The notes under the pieces: generated by a model | The model's database searches: none | What the model saw: the letters and a program-made list of their open reading frames with translations, nothing else | What the model was told of the DNA's origin: nothing | NCBI GenBank assembly: GCA_014871385.1 | Contig: CM026426.1 | Location: 46,057,611 to 46,121,610 of the forward strand | Reading direction: 5' to 3' | Length of the DNA stretch: 64,000 bases | Source of the DNA: Ceratodon purpureus | Lineage: Eukaryota; Streptophyta; Bryopsida; Pseudoditrichales; Ditrichaceae | Program-made: the position numbers and the translations under genes | Shown here: positions 32,034 through 43,646 of the stretch, piece after piece | How the letters are laid out: each line of letters opens with the position of its first letter | Position numbering within the stretch: position 1 is the first letter of the stretch

Positions 32034-32390
32034 CTAATGTATACAACCCCCTATCCAACTCTTGTTTACATTACCTTGGCTCTGTAGATTCAAACCAACC
32101 ACAGAGCTTGACTGAACAACTAGATTCACAACGGCAGTGGAGGCCGCGGGATACGCGATGAGGGACTCCACCATGAAGTTGAGGAACTCAATGGTACAGG
32201 CCACTGTCCACCGCCATACCCCATCCGCAAGCGAGAGGCGTGCGATGTGCCTAAATGGCGGAATGTCCATGCCTCGAATCAAGGCGTGCTCCACCTCCAC
32301 CAGCCATGGCCGCAGCTCCTCAATACTCGCCGATGCCTCGGGGCTAAACCCACAACCGCTCTCGTCCTCTTCGACGTCGCATCACGCACC
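32034..32390 (-). CDS. Unrecognised coding-like fragment, possibly of a host gene
   Basis: A minus-strand frame open from about 32,386 to 32,034, with a TGA just upstream (after GCDAKGA) in a frame that is open again beyond it. It reads GFSPEASASIEELRPWLVEV, HALIRGMDIPPFRHIARLSL and FLNFMVESLIAYPAAS. The composition is that of a real globular, helix-rich protein and the local GC content is higher than that of the neighbours. I cannot name the family. No start codon or splice structure was fixed. It may be a captured exon. Confidence 0.35.
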
Positions 32391-32439
32391 TTTGGCATCG
32401 CACCCCACAATGGGTTGTTGTTCCTGAACGTTTGAAGCT

Positions 32440-33700
32440 AGACTACAAATTTCCTTCCCGACGTCGTATTGCACTTCTGCATACAATACGGAATGGCAGT
32501 GCCTGCCCCACTATGCTAAAACGCCACCTCAACCCGAATTCAAAATCCTGGATTCGCCACTTCAAAAGGAAGTCACCTGCTGCAAAGTGCTAGGAATCTC
32601 TTAGATGTATCACAGAGATGAAGTGAATTCGATGCGTGGGAAGCACCGTCATTGAGATCTCAAGGTCCCTGAAAAATTATTGTCCGCACAGTTATTACAA
32701 TCTAGGGATTTGGCATCCATACCCCACACTTGCAGTACGTTTTGAGCCATCACCTACACATAGATGACGTAACGACCATCCATCTTGGAGAAGTGGACCC
32801 GCAATTTTATTGACGACGTTTTCCAGCATTATCATTTGTTCGAAACACGTCAGCCTAGGGACTGGCATCCCCTAAACCGTACTTCTTTTCAGAATTTATT
32901 TTCCTCTGTATTGCAATGCTTTTATTGGAACTCTCAAGGTTCCAATTCCATATTAAGATTCTGTAATCTACCCCTTTCTTTACGTTACTTTTTTTTAATC
33001 TACCTCTCTAGTCTTTAATATCCTATTGAAATTTACAAATTGCTAGGTCCCCATCCTTATCTTAATCAACACAAAATCTAGACCTTGTACACTCTATACA
33101 ACTTTGCTTCGGTTTCTTTCCTTCCGGAATTTACTCTATGCTATTCTTTTCTTTCTTTCATGCTTATTCATTTTTTTAAATTCTCTTTCCTTTTTTTCAT
33201 AAATGTTATAAAACTTATTCCATTGTTTTTTATTAATTGTTTTTCTCTTTCATGCTTATTTAATTTTTATTTTTATTTCCTTTCCTTTTTTTATTAAATG
33301 TTATAAAACTTAATTCATTGTGTTTTTTTTTTTTGTTTTTTTTTTTTTTTTGAAGATGAATCCTCCCTAAACCAATTTAATTCCGTCACTTGGGCAGTGG
33401 CTTTGTTGTGTTATACTTCACGAGCAAAAGCAATGGACGTCGTACCTCGCAAGGGATAACCGCTGGAGCCATTTCCAAACTGACATAAACAAATTCAAAT
33501 TGGATAAAAGAAAAATCTGCAGTTGTTTTCAGTCTTTTATCTCTCTTTCTGCCTAGACCTTATAATGATAATAGACTTAGGGACTAATTCAAAAACCGAA
33601 TTATTAATGGAAACAATTCTAAATGATCTAATAGTGATCGCCAATTTATCCTTTATCTCTCTTATTTGGCTATATTTTATATTGATAATAGACTTAGGCT
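32440..33700. other. T-rich DNA without a supported gene
   Basis: Contains T-rich patches, an imperfect direct repeat (CATGCTTATT...TAAATGTTATAAAACTTA at about 33,160-33,220 and 33,252-33,312), and long T runs at 33,325-33,352. The short Phe/Leu-rich frames here look spurious. Confidence 0.5.
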
Positions 33701-34140
33701 GGGGGGGGAGGAAGCACAATAAAGTGGACCACAAAAGTGCTTAGCTCATTGTCAATTTCAGCCCGTTGTGTAAACACGCGAGAAAGTGGCATCTAAAACT
33801 TCTTGATGGGAAATTAAGTTTGGGATACAGAAAGTAGACTTGATGTACTACAACTTCCGAAATTTGCATTCGTAGTTGTTGAGTTGAGACACCTCTATGA
33901 ACACCACAAAGGTGAACAAAGTAAATGCAATCATTTGGAAAAGTAACCATGTTACATTGTAGTTTTGACAGAAATCACTTTTGAATTCGAGGGGCCCTTC
34001 GTTTGTACATTACGCTTGTAGAAATGATCTAGGTGGGCGTGTTTGCAATCTTTTGGATCACACTTTTTGAAGAAAAAATTCAAAATAAATCCAACATGCT
34101 GCAGCTTTAAGGTATGAAAAACAAAAAACGTCAAAATTTC
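33701..34140. mobile_element. Truncated relative of the 29.9-kb nested transposon
   Basis: Begins GGAAGCACAATAAAGTG, then ACCACAAAAGTGCTTAGCTC, matching the inward right end of the nested element. Weaker similarity continues (for example GAAATCACTTTTGA) to about 34,140. The opposite inverted terminus was not found, so the copy is probably truncated. Confidence 0.6.
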
Positions 34141-35180
34141 CGCAAAGTTATTGCTCACTGCTCTCCGCTCAACGCTCATCGCTCGCAGACTAGCATTTCT
34201 CCCAATAGTTGAACATATGTACTGCTCGGCTTAACACATTTAAACTGATCTCGTATTGGAAAAGGCACTACTTGCAAAGGTGCACCCTTGTGACTTGCAC
34301 CACGTACTACTGAGAGCCCTCTCTATCTGTGTTGCTGCAATGGTACTTTTGGCAATTACAATGGGACAATGACATCCATCTCCCTACTCTAGATCAGTCT
34401 ACTTGAGGCTGCTCCTGTTGCCGGTCACCGGCGGGAGGACATTGAAGGTCCGCCATTGCCACCAGGATATCCTTCACCTCTGACTCTAGCTTCTTCATTA
34501 CCTAGTGGGTAAACGAAAGAGAAGAACAAAAGAAAATTAGGGATTACGCATCTTACGCAAATGATCCCAAACAATGGCTGTGAAAGAGAGGGCGTATACC
34601 ATATGGGTGACATCTTATATAGTCATCTCAATCACCCCCTGTATGGGGCCGAAGAGTATTCATAAATTACATAGAAGTGTGCTGCCACTTGGGCAGCACA
34701 ATAAATTACTATCTTAGGGCAATATCCTCACTGAAAACAGTACTGTGTAAGTTAACAAGAAATGACGTCCATCTATTCACAGTACGAAGACAAAGAGTAA
34801 TGCTGAAAGAACTACAGTATCGAATTGGTCCATACTTGTGCCTACACCCCTGTCGCCCCGGTTTTCTCCCTAATGCGCCTCGATCGCCGAAGTGGGGACG
34901 CGTCTCTTGTCTTCAACTTAGATGCGTCTTGTACTTTGCTTGTGAATACGTCATGGAAGCCCACGCTTACCTTACATTCCGAATCATCCACAAGCCCAAT
35001 AACTATCGCACTCAAGAATGCAGTCTTCAATTCGCCTTTGATCTCCAGTACCTCCTTCTCTCAGAATATATAAGACATCTGGATCAATAATGGAGACTAG
35101 TGAGATTTGAAGGATTTGTTTTAAAAAAAAATAATCAATTCATAGGTTAGCAACGTTGCAAGACAACACACCTCCTACCT
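34141..35180. other. Mostly unassigned DNA downstream of the Ulp1-like frame
   Basis: A minus-strand frame at 35,030-34,842 ends with SPLRRSRRIREKTG, a basic motif resembling those in some CACTA accessory proteins, and could be a final exon of the Ulp1-like gene. A plus-strand frame overlaps at 34,677-35,090. Neither is recognised with certainty. Confidence 0.3.
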
Positions 35181-35762
35181 CTAGTCCACACACTGCTTGT
35201 CCGACCAATATGTCACGTACATGATAATGTAGCACATCACGTAATATCTGCAAGACCAGTCATCACCTTGTTGTGGACATTCCACACAGATCCAAGAGTT
35301 TAGATCCGTGGCATTCACCCACGTCGCACATCCTTCCTCGTATCCTACAACCATGCACCATAACTTTCCTAGGGACTGATGTAGTTTCGTAGAGCAATGG
35401 AATGATTTTCCGGAATTTGAGTCAAACTTCAAGAAATGGTCACCAGAGAGAATCGCCAAGCTCCAATGCTCGCCGTAAATAATGGGGACCATGATAGTGT
35501 TGCCCTTCACATGCTTGAACCCAGAGCTCATATGAAAGCACCGGCGCAGTGCTTCGATGTCCGTTGTCTTCCAGATGACTTTGTACAGAGCTGTTGATGG
35601 CAGTGAATTACAAAGGAGAATTGGCTCTGGCACGCAGTCTTGAAACCAGGCACAGAAGAAGTCCATCAAGGAAGACCTGACTCTACCTTCTGGCGAGTCT
35701 ACTAAATGCATGTCTAGGACAGGGTACAAGGTTGTGCTGCCTTTCCGGAAGACAAAGGACAT
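35181..35762 (-). CDS. Ulp1-like cysteine protease (peptidase C48) domain
   Basis: Ulp1/C48 peptidases remove SUMO-like modifiers; plant CACTA and Mutator elements often carry one. The frame shows IYGEHWSLAILSGDHFLKFD: the catalytic His of the x-H-W motif, then after ~15 residues the Asp in FDSNSG. It continues to WICVECPQQGDDWSCRYYVM, with the oxyanion Gln of PQQ and the catalytic Cys of SC. The family usually has D-C-G; here Cys is followed by Arg. The triad His, Asp and Cys is therefore present, but activity is uncertain. It lies downstream of and in line with TNP2 exons, so it probably belongs to the same element. Confidence 0.75.
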   Translation of the reverse strand: MSFVFRKGSTTLYPVLDMHLVDSPEGRVRSSLMDFFCAWFQDCVPEPILLCNSLPSTALYKVIWKTTDIEALRRCFHMSSGFKHVKGNTIMVPIIYGEHWSLAILSGDHFLKFDSNSGKSFHCSTKLHQSLGKLWCMVVGYEEGCATWVNATDLNSWICVECPQQGDDWSCRYYVMCYIIMYVTYWSDKQCVD

Positions 35763-35769
35763 GAATGCC

Positions 35770-36819
35770 CCTCTGTTGGGCGGTGTTCTTGAAACTTACG
35801 TTCAGTTGATATTTTGTACGTGTTGCATGACGGACATGAGAGTTCAAACATAAGTACAAAGTATGTTGCAAGGCTGTACTACAAAGAATAACAGAGAGTA
35901 TGATCCAAGGCTGTAGTAAAAAAAAGAACACACAGTAGAGGGATGGCAAAGTTTGAAAGGACAATGAAGAGGATTTCGTTCTAACAAATCTATGGAAATT
36001 TATATGGAATAAGCTACAATCTATACTACCTACTGGGATGGGCCCATGGTGTGGAGATTCGAGATGGCGGATCTATATGAGGTCGAGGTGTCCCCAATGG
36101 CAAGGACTCTACATCTTTGCAATATTTAGTGGGTGAATCAGTTGATTCATTGAGGTTGAAGGCCGATGGTGCGGTAGCCGGATCATCTGGTGTTCGTAGC
36201 AATCTAATCACTCGTCTTGCTGCGAGGAAATGGGCTAAGATCCGCGACGGTGGTGTTATGAGAGATGTCTCTACACTGGGGTGTTGACCCCGATTTGGGG
36301 CAATCACAAGAGCGGAACAACATTATGTCCTGCGTTAAACTGCGTCATCCAAAATGTAAACCTGGACTTATAGAAATTAGTGTAGAAATGTGATCCAAAT
36401 AAACATACTGCACGTTAAACGCCTGAATAACACGCACGTGTCCCTTTTGACCTTGCTTTAACGGGTTTTGTCAAAGAGTGTCCACTTCAATTTTAAAGTG
36501 ACGGTTCAGCGTTAAAGATAAGAACGCAAGACAGGGACGCGTCAGCTTAAACAGAGCACTGCTTTGTAGAAAGTAACTTTTCTGGAGAGTTGGCGTTACT
36601 CCTTGTTTCTAGTAACGTGGCATTGCCTTTCATCAAGTTTAAAATAACATGAAGCAACATCTTGTGACGTCAACATTACATTACTCATTGTTTCAAGTAA
36701 CGTTACACTACGTTTCCGAGGAATTTAGCGTAACATGAAGAAACATGCTATGGCGTTAACTAAAACATTCCATTGACAGGAAGTAACATATTGCTTGTAT
36801 CTCTATAGCTGACACACAT
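35770..36819 (-). other. Interval between Ulp1-like and TNP2 exons
   Basis: Holds a 93-codon minus-strand frame (36,307-36,026), Pro/Ser/Arg-rich with no domain. At 36,420-36,800 it holds a patch of degenerate GTAACGT / CGTTAC motifs like those in other introns of this block. Probably introns and linker exons of the element. Confidence 0.4.
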
Positions 36820-39560
36820 TCAATACGTCAACTTAAACATAATAGCAACGAAGGATTGAAATTTGCTTACCTGTTGCATTAGGATGTGAAAGTCATGGGA
36901 TTTAAGAAATCTCAATCTTCCTTCAGACACCCTTTTGTGAATGGCGCCTGCATAATTCTGTGGCACCTTCGTTGATCCTATTACCGCAAGCATGTTAGTC
37001 TTCGCTTGTGGTAGGAGAACATAAGGTGTGTGTGGCATGAATAGCCTGCCGTCTCTGCCGTCGGTTTGTCTCAACCATAAGTTAGACCTCACTCCCATAT
37101 CTTTGAAGTCCATGCGTCCTCAAGGAAAGTCAGTCTCTCCAAACAGAGTCTTTATTATATTTTCACAAAGGTTTTTCTCGCAATGCATGACGTCCAAGGT
37201 ATGCCTGATGAGCAAGTCCTGCACCACATTTACAGTCATGGTCAAAATTCTAAAATTCTACATATTTCTTTGGAATGCAAAAAGTGACGTTTTCAAGTGA
37301 AGTAGGTTGACAGAGTTTTTACGGTGTTCTGTGTTCAAGATGACGGTACTCTATGTCACAGGTTCATGATGTATATGACATCGTGGTGACGCGGGATAAC
37401 AGAGTTTTACGTTACGTTGCGTCTCCTGCACTTAAACATATTGAGGAGTGGAGCAAAAATAAAAAGCAGCAAGGGACATGGCCCAATCCTTCCAATATGG
37501 AAGGGAGAAAAGCGCGGGAATTCTCTTCGCTCCGTGCCTCCTCACAGGATTGCGTGGACCGTCTGCCCTGCCACCAGAGGCAATGTACGCCTCACTTTCT
37601 TGTGCAAACCGGAGGATGTCATTGCCAGTCAGCCTTGAACAGGAACAACCTATCTCTTGAAGACCGTTGAAGCGCAGAGAGATACTGAATGCATGGTCCT
37701 CCAGAAGATGTTGGCTTGCACCTACGTACACTATCTTCAGGTTCTTCGGGTCCCTCGCACTTCTGGAAACAATGTTTGGACCACAAACTCGGCAAAAACT
37801 GTAGCCCTTGGTTTGTTGTCTAGAAATCAAGCCATAAAGGGAAAAATCAGAGATTGTCCATAATAACAGGCCACGGAGGGTGAAGGACCTCTCCGCTGGA
37901 TCTGCTGAAGCGTCCACGGCTGATACGCCTCCCCAGAGGGCATGCAATTCTTCCAAAAGTGGCGCAATGAAAACATCTATGTTCTTGTCTGTTGGTGATT
38001 CCTTGCCCAAAATTAAAATGCTCAGCATGATGAAAAAGCGTTTTGTGAGTAACCACGGCGGTAGGTTGTAAATTATCAAAAGAACAGGCCACGTTGAATG
38101 TGACGTACTCCAAACCGAAAAAGGGTTCAGTCCATCAAGTGACAGTGCCATGCGCACGTTCCGGTTGTCCGCTTGGAATGTGGGATCTATGACTCCAATG
38201 TGTTTCCAAGCGGGACTGTCGATGACGGTCTCCATTACGATCTCGCCATCCCCGTTCGTGATCACCCCACGCTCTGAATGCCATTTCAGAAGCTGTGCAA
38301 TTGCTGGAGAGCCAAACATGCGCCTCAACCTCGGAACAAGGGGAAAGTGCCTCACAACCTTTGTCGGTGATGTCTTTGTACCTTCATACACATACATAGA
38401 ACACTACATCCTGTTACAGATGCGACAAATTGTGTGACACATGACACAAACAATGCGTCTAAACAATGACATCAATGCATTCTTAAGGGTGACATAAAGT
38501 GCATTTCAGATGACATAGAGTGAGTTACTGATGACATAAATTACGTTTCACATGACATATACTGAGTTACAGATGTAGAATACTGAGTTGCAGATGACAT
38601 AAGGTGCGTTACGCATAACACACATTGAAATTCCAGACGACATACACTGCGTTACAAATGACACAAAGTACCTTCTCTGTATCTGCTTTTCCCGCAACGG
38701 GGACATGATTCGCAGTCCGCGTGCTCACCACAAAATAGAACACAACCTGCAGGACAAGCATGTATAACATTGTACGCTAGTCCGAGTGCCTGCAACATTA
38801 TCTTTGCCTTGTAGTGCTTCGCAGGCAAGACGTTTCCTTTTGGTAGAAGCTCCCTCGACAGATAATGAAGCAACTCAGTTACAAATGCGTTGCTCACCCC
38901 GTGCGTCGTGCACATTGTCATGATGACAACCACTGCTAAAATTAGGCTCACAGGACTACGTGGATACACTGGATGTGAGGCCTCCGAGTATAGTAACTCC
39001 AACGCCTCGACTGTGTTATCTGCAAAGTCTACCTCATCACTGTCGTCGTTGGGCCTATTCTCAGAATCTTGCGCGATCTCTTGTAACTCTTCAGCGGTTC
39101 GCATAGCGTCTTTAAACTGCTTATGAACATCGTGGTTGCCAAGTGGATCATCACTTGTGTCTTCGGGTACATGATGCTCAAAAACCTTTTCATTGCGGCC
39201 ATCATAGTCTACCGTCCACTCCTCATCGCTGTGGTACCATGCTCCATCCTCCGGGTACCCGTCTAGGGGATCTCCTCCAATCATAGAGCGGTACAGAAAT
39301 GGGTCGCGTCCATACGATTTCAGATGCTTAGTTATTGCTCGCACAGGCAAGCGTCGGCCTCCATGACAGTACGTGCATGGGCATGACCACCTCATTATAG
39401 GAACCTCCCTGCTTGCAGCAAATTGAAGTTCGTGATGGTGAATTATCTCCTCAGTCGATCTCCACTTGCGTTTTCTACTGTGGAACGCCATTTCTGCACA
39501 GGACCCCATCTGATAGATTAGGACGCGGACTTCATGCAGCAAATGATGTGATTTACGCAT
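36820..39560 (-). pseudogene. TNP2-type CACTA transposase, second copy, with core
   Basis: Exon 1 (39,560 to ~38,672) has WSCPCTYCHGG, an acidic linker, then LGLAYNVIHACPAGCVLF and CPRCGKSRYREG, ending at a GTACTT donor. Exon 2 (from ~38,400) reads VVRHFPLVPRLRRMF, RNVRMALSLDGLNPF, STWPVLLIIYNLPPWL, DVFIAPLLEELHALW and LLWTISDFSLYGL, the Transposase_21 core. Exon 3 (37,218-36,871) starts after GTGCAG with DLLIRHTLDVMHCEKN and continues DFKDMGV and FLKSHDFHILMQQ before GTAAGC. A TGA at 37,120-37,122 interrupts exon 3. The donor expected after PYWK reads GA rather than GT. The later TNP2 C-terminal domains were not found. Confidence 0.85.
38400..38670 (-). repeat. Intron with short degenerate repeats (GACATA...GCGTTACA)
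   Basis: The intron of the second TNP2 gene is built of diverged 25-30 bp units such as GATGACATAAGGTGCGTTAC, CGACATACACTGCGTTAC and ATGACATATACTGAGTTACA. The same words occur in other introns and flanks of this block. Confidence 0.65.
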
Positions 39561-39907
39561 GTGTAGATTATGTTAAGCTCCGTTTAAAATGACAGTAGAA
39601 CGCGTTTTAGAAGGCGTTACATGCCGTTTCAGGTGACATAAACCATAACGCACGGAGATGCTACAGAAGCATATATTGCGTTTCAAGTGACGTGACATGA
39701 CGTCTTAGTAGATGTTACATCATGTCCCAACTTATTTTCGATTACGGAAACTAAGTGACACATATCACGTAGTCAAATCATATATTTAAAGCGATATTTA
39801 GATTTCTGGGGCTTTGTAGAGGATGGTAGGTATGCTACCAGTAATGCGTATGACACGCTGCGGTTTTGTTAGCCCTACTACCGCCCATGAATCCAGCACT
39901 ATTTGTT

Positions 39908-40396
39908 TCAGTCAACAGAGAAGTCTAGTTTCTCCCAGCCTTCGTGATCTTCAAGGATGATTGTTATATCAGTCGCTTGTATTGCTGAAGATGTAGGTCC
40001 CAGTGAACGCTTGGGCAACTGCGACACGAACATCTTCTCGTCCCCAACGACACGAGCATATGGATTGGCCTTGCATTTCATTGTCCTCGAAGTAATTGGT
40101 CTTGTCATTTTCGGCTTCCAACTTGGACTTGCGATCCTAGGAATGTTCCTCGAACTACAAAGCTCACAATATGGGCCTAATCGCAAAGGGTTCAAGGTAC
40201 GCATGTTTTCCGCTTCACTAATTACAGCCACTTCCCTTTCAATGGGGATCAAATACTCATCTAGGTTTGAGAGGACAAGGATCACTTCGCACTCTTCCGT
40301 ACTCGGAATCCAAACTTCATGTTCCTTTTCTGCCATCCCCATACTGCTTATATCTTGCGCACATTTGAGGCACCTCGCTGTTATGTGGTCACCCAT
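39908..40396 (-). CDS. Unrecognised ORF upstream of the second TNP2 gene
   Basis: 162-codon frame, minus strand, in line with the TNP2 and Ulp1-like genes. It has CLKCAQDISSMGM and GPYCELCSSRNIPR, two C-x2-C pairs that could bind zinc, and an acidic middle. No family recognised. It may be another gene of the same element or an exon of one; an adjacent short frame at 40,774-40,511 could be part of the same gene. Confidence 0.4.
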   Translation of the reverse strand: MGDHITARCLKCAQDISSMGMAEKEHEVWIPSTEECEVILVLSNLDEYLIPIEREVAVISEAENMRTLNPLRLGPYCELCSSRNIPRIASPSWKPKMTRPITSRTMKCKANPYARVVGDEKMFVSQLPKRSLGPTSSAIQATDITIILEDHEGWEKLDFSVD

Positions 40397-40399
40397 AAC

Positions 40400-41100
40400 C
40401 TGAAAGGCTTATGTGGCGTTTCAAGTGACGGCATGTGACGTCTTAGTAGCATTACATTATGTTAGAATGCGTTTCCAATGACGCAAAATAATGATGCAGG
40501 TATGACGTACTCAGATCATATAACAAAAGCAATGACATAAGGTAATATTGGTTACATGTTCATCGAATAAAGTTCCTAGTAAGTGGAGAGTGGGGTAGCT
40601 ACCTGGGTTTAGGGAGTCCTGTTCGTTGTACGTGTCCAAGAATCCAGTCTCAATATCCCAAATCCTTGTTTCAAACCAAACTGTGTTCACATGTCGGACA
40701 CCATAATTCAAAGCAATAACATTTTGGAAAACAAGACAAATAACAAAGATGGCTACGAGGTTTAATGCTTGCAATCAGACTCGTTCAACCATCGCTACCA
40801 CGGTAGTCCATTTCAATGGCAATCTAGAGATAAGCAAAGTGGCAATTTTCTGGACTAAAGCGTTAACTATTACGTTACGTCGCGTTATGCATGACGGTCG
40901 ATCATGTTCGATCACGTCAACAATGACGGTACATTGCGTTAAAGGAGACATAGAATTGAGTCACCTATAATAGTAGATGACATTATATCGAGTTTATTTA
41001 AATTGAGTAGACACTGCAATACAGAATGAGAAAATTGTTAAGTAGGATTGTCACCTGTGGCTTCGATTCGCACCGCAGGGGGTCTTACATGCTTCAGCCG
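40400..41100. repeat. Interval with degenerate GTGACG / GCGTT motifs
   Basis: Besides the short frame 40,774-40,511 (minus), the region carries short words such as TTTCAAGTGACGGCATGTGACG and GCGTTATGCATGACGG, the same vocabulary as the introns of the second CACTA block. Confidence 0.45.
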
Positions 41101-42110
41101 TCTTCTTCTTCGTCGTCTGGTTCTCAGCTCACCTATTTAACTCTAGGCAAAACAGTCGGACAGAGCTGTAATACTACCCATGTTTTGATTGAGATATCAG
41201 GAGTGCACATTCCACACGTGCTAACAACTGTGTGATCATACAAAGTCATTGTACAAAGAGTATCTGGAATCAAGTGAATAGATTGCATGTACACATGGTA
41301 CCTGCTATCAAATGACTAGATTGCATGTACATTCAGATTTCGGGCAATTATCAGTGCCTTGTACAGCTGTACAAGCTAGTTTAGTGCGCATCAGTAGACA
41401 GTACTGCTTTTTGTTCGGTCCCCTATACTTCCAATTCAATCACCTCCGACGCATGCAGTGATATTTTCACGCAAATGAGAGATTTGCACTGCTTGAGCAA
41501 ATCCTGATGATAAAACCCGTAGGTTCTACATGAGGGTGCGTTTTTCAATACTGTATTCGACTGCGACATCTCCTTCCTCCCAACTCTTGTAATGAAAGGG
41601 TCTTACCTATGATCGGGGTCTGCAAAAAGACGTGATTCCTCCCTTCCTCGGTCACGAGAGATGCTGTTAGCGTTTCTCAGACACTGTTGCCGTTATCTCC
41701 TCCCTGCACCGAGTTCAGAGTCTTGAACTGGAAGTGGACAAACACGTTTTTTTTAATTGGTTGGCCGAGGTCCACCTGAAAAAAGAAACACATAGCGTTC
41801 AGCTTCCGAATGTCCCATCCCTTGCATGGTTTGTTCAATTTTCCAACGAGTTTTGTTGGAGTGAATTTTGAATCTGTGAAGGCATTTGTGACGTACTAAC
41901 AGAGTACTACTACGTACTATCATAAACAAATAGATTCTGATAGGTACTAATATGTGCTAACAAGTATATATATATGTGGATACTAAGGGGCTACTAACGG
42001 AGACTAATACGTCCACACGGGTACTAATAGGGAATCACATATGTTAATAGGTAAGATCCTAAAAACCTAATGATTAAAAAAAACATTGCAATTTGGCTAA
42101 CCTCGTAGTA
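41101..42110. other. Unassigned DNA with TACTAA-rich stretch
   Basis: No supported gene. Between 41,895 and 42,035 TACTAA/TACTAC words recur at short spacing (GTACTAATATGTGCTAACAAG, GGATACTAAGGGGCTACTAA). It lies just downstream of the SUVR fragment on the minus strand; I looked here for the end of the SET domain and did not find it. Confidence 0.4.
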
Positions 42111-42112
42111 CC

Positions 42113-43250
42113 CTCTTCTGGTGCTGTTGATTACGACTGGCAAGTCGACCAGATTTGAATCGGAACACCTGAACGAGTATGCCATTTGTAGAATCAGCAA
42201 ATACACCGTTTCAGCAGGTCTAAAATCACCTAATATATTATCACATAAATCACAATAGGTAAACTGTAAATCTATAAAAGTGTCACCTGTGATTTAGAAA
42301 TCTTGAGATATTTCCAAATCTTGATGCATCTATACAGAGTGCCTCATCGTCGTTACATTCGATCTAAGATCTCCAATCTGAATCCAAATTCATGGCATAC
42401 TTCCCGATGCCCTTACAGGTTGATAATTCTTGATTTGATTTTATTTCTCCCATGTACTCAAAGACAAATGCTCCAGCCGGCAACTTTTCAAGAGTTCTAA
42501 TGCCCCATTCCTTGTTGGAGTTGGTCCAGAACACCTGCAGCAAACCAATGAACATAAGACGTAATCGTTGTTAGGTTTCGTTGGGCACAAAAACTCTAGA
42601 ACGAACTGTGAGATACCAAAGTGAATACTATCGGCTAGTCACCTGCAAATTTTTTGTGACACCGTGTTGGACCAGTCGGTTTGAGCACTAGCTATGGCAT
42701 GAGCAACGAAGACCACTCTCCTTCAGAAAAGTGTAAGTTATATGCCCACAACAATCTCCATTCTGAGAATTTGAACAGTGGTTGCTATCGCAGTATTCAT
42801 AGAGATCCTCATCTTTGCCCATATGTTCCCTTATCACCTACAATGCCATTAGGCGAGAATAGATTAGTACACCTTCGACCTATGATCATGTATCAAAATA
42901 GGCAAAGCAAAACTCAGGTGGGGTAGGGTAAGTAGTGTTCGTTGTGTTACCATTTCAATGTAATGTGGATGTAGGAGCCCGGCCTTTGTATAAGGAGGTA
43001 ACCCACAAGCGCTAAACGCACACGGGCATGAATGGGTATTGCCACAGCGTGACTTACTACGATAGGTGCAAAGGACATCCTCCCTTGTATTAACCTTCAA
43101 TTCCCCAACGGATTTGTGGAATGAGCTTTCCTGTATGTATTTGAATGCTTTTGGTAATCGGTGAGTTCTGTCTTCACAGGTAACAGTGACGGGCCGTTTC
43201 TCGGCACCCAAAGAAATATCAGAAGATATAACTTTTGGTCCCAAGTCCTG
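42113..43250 (-). pseudogene. SUVR-type SET-domain histone methyltransferase fragment
   Basis: SUVR proteins methylate histone H3 lysine 9. The exon 43,250-42,948 holds a pre-SET-like segment (DISLGAEKRPV, LPKAFKYIQ, CGNTHSCPCAF, GLPPYTKAGLL) and ends at GTAACA. The exon ~42,836-42,645 continues REHMGKDEDLYEYC and CSNRLVQHGVTKN, with a TAG at 42,688-42,690. The exon ~42,548-42,293 gives WGIRTLEKLPAGAFVFEYMG, a TAG at 42,364-42,366, then DEALCIDASRFGNISRFLNH. The exon ~42,180-42,113 completes N-H-R-C with CSDSNLVDLPVV. Splice phases are exact. The region between FEYMGE and the DSDW motif is shorter than usual, and the end of SET and post-SET are missing. Retained introns argue for DNA-level origin. 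Confidence 0.82.
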
Positions 43251-43646
43251 CAGGTATGAAATGCTCTACCAAGACATAATCTGTTAGCAATTAGAAGGGG
43301 GTAGACGAACATTAGTATAGCAGCAAGAAGGGAAATCATTGTACCTTAATACAGGATGCATCCTGACCTATATGGATCAGTGCATCTCAATTGTGTGATA
43401 AGAGGCTACCCATTATGTGCAAGAATGGAGAAGTTTATTAACTCAAACTTGCATACATAAATAATAAACATACCCATTCTAAGAGTATGATTGGCAGCAC
43501 TGAGCTGAACATCTGCTGTACCTGAACGACCCTATGGCCTAATGGGATCCAAGAGAAAAAGTTTGAATTAGATTAATAGGCTCTACAGTAGTCCCATAAC
43601 ACCAAATCAACACTACATTTAGACGTACAGCTAGAATCCAACCTTA

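Noticed and set aside
38400..38670. CRISPR-like repeat array
   Set aside because: Units are diverged, spacers are not unique and regular, and the sequence lies in an intron of a plant transposase gene.
41740..41790. Last SET/post-SET exon of the SUVR fragment
   Set aside because: A frame starting after TTTCAG was examined but shows no D-Y-G or C-x-C-x4-C pattern.
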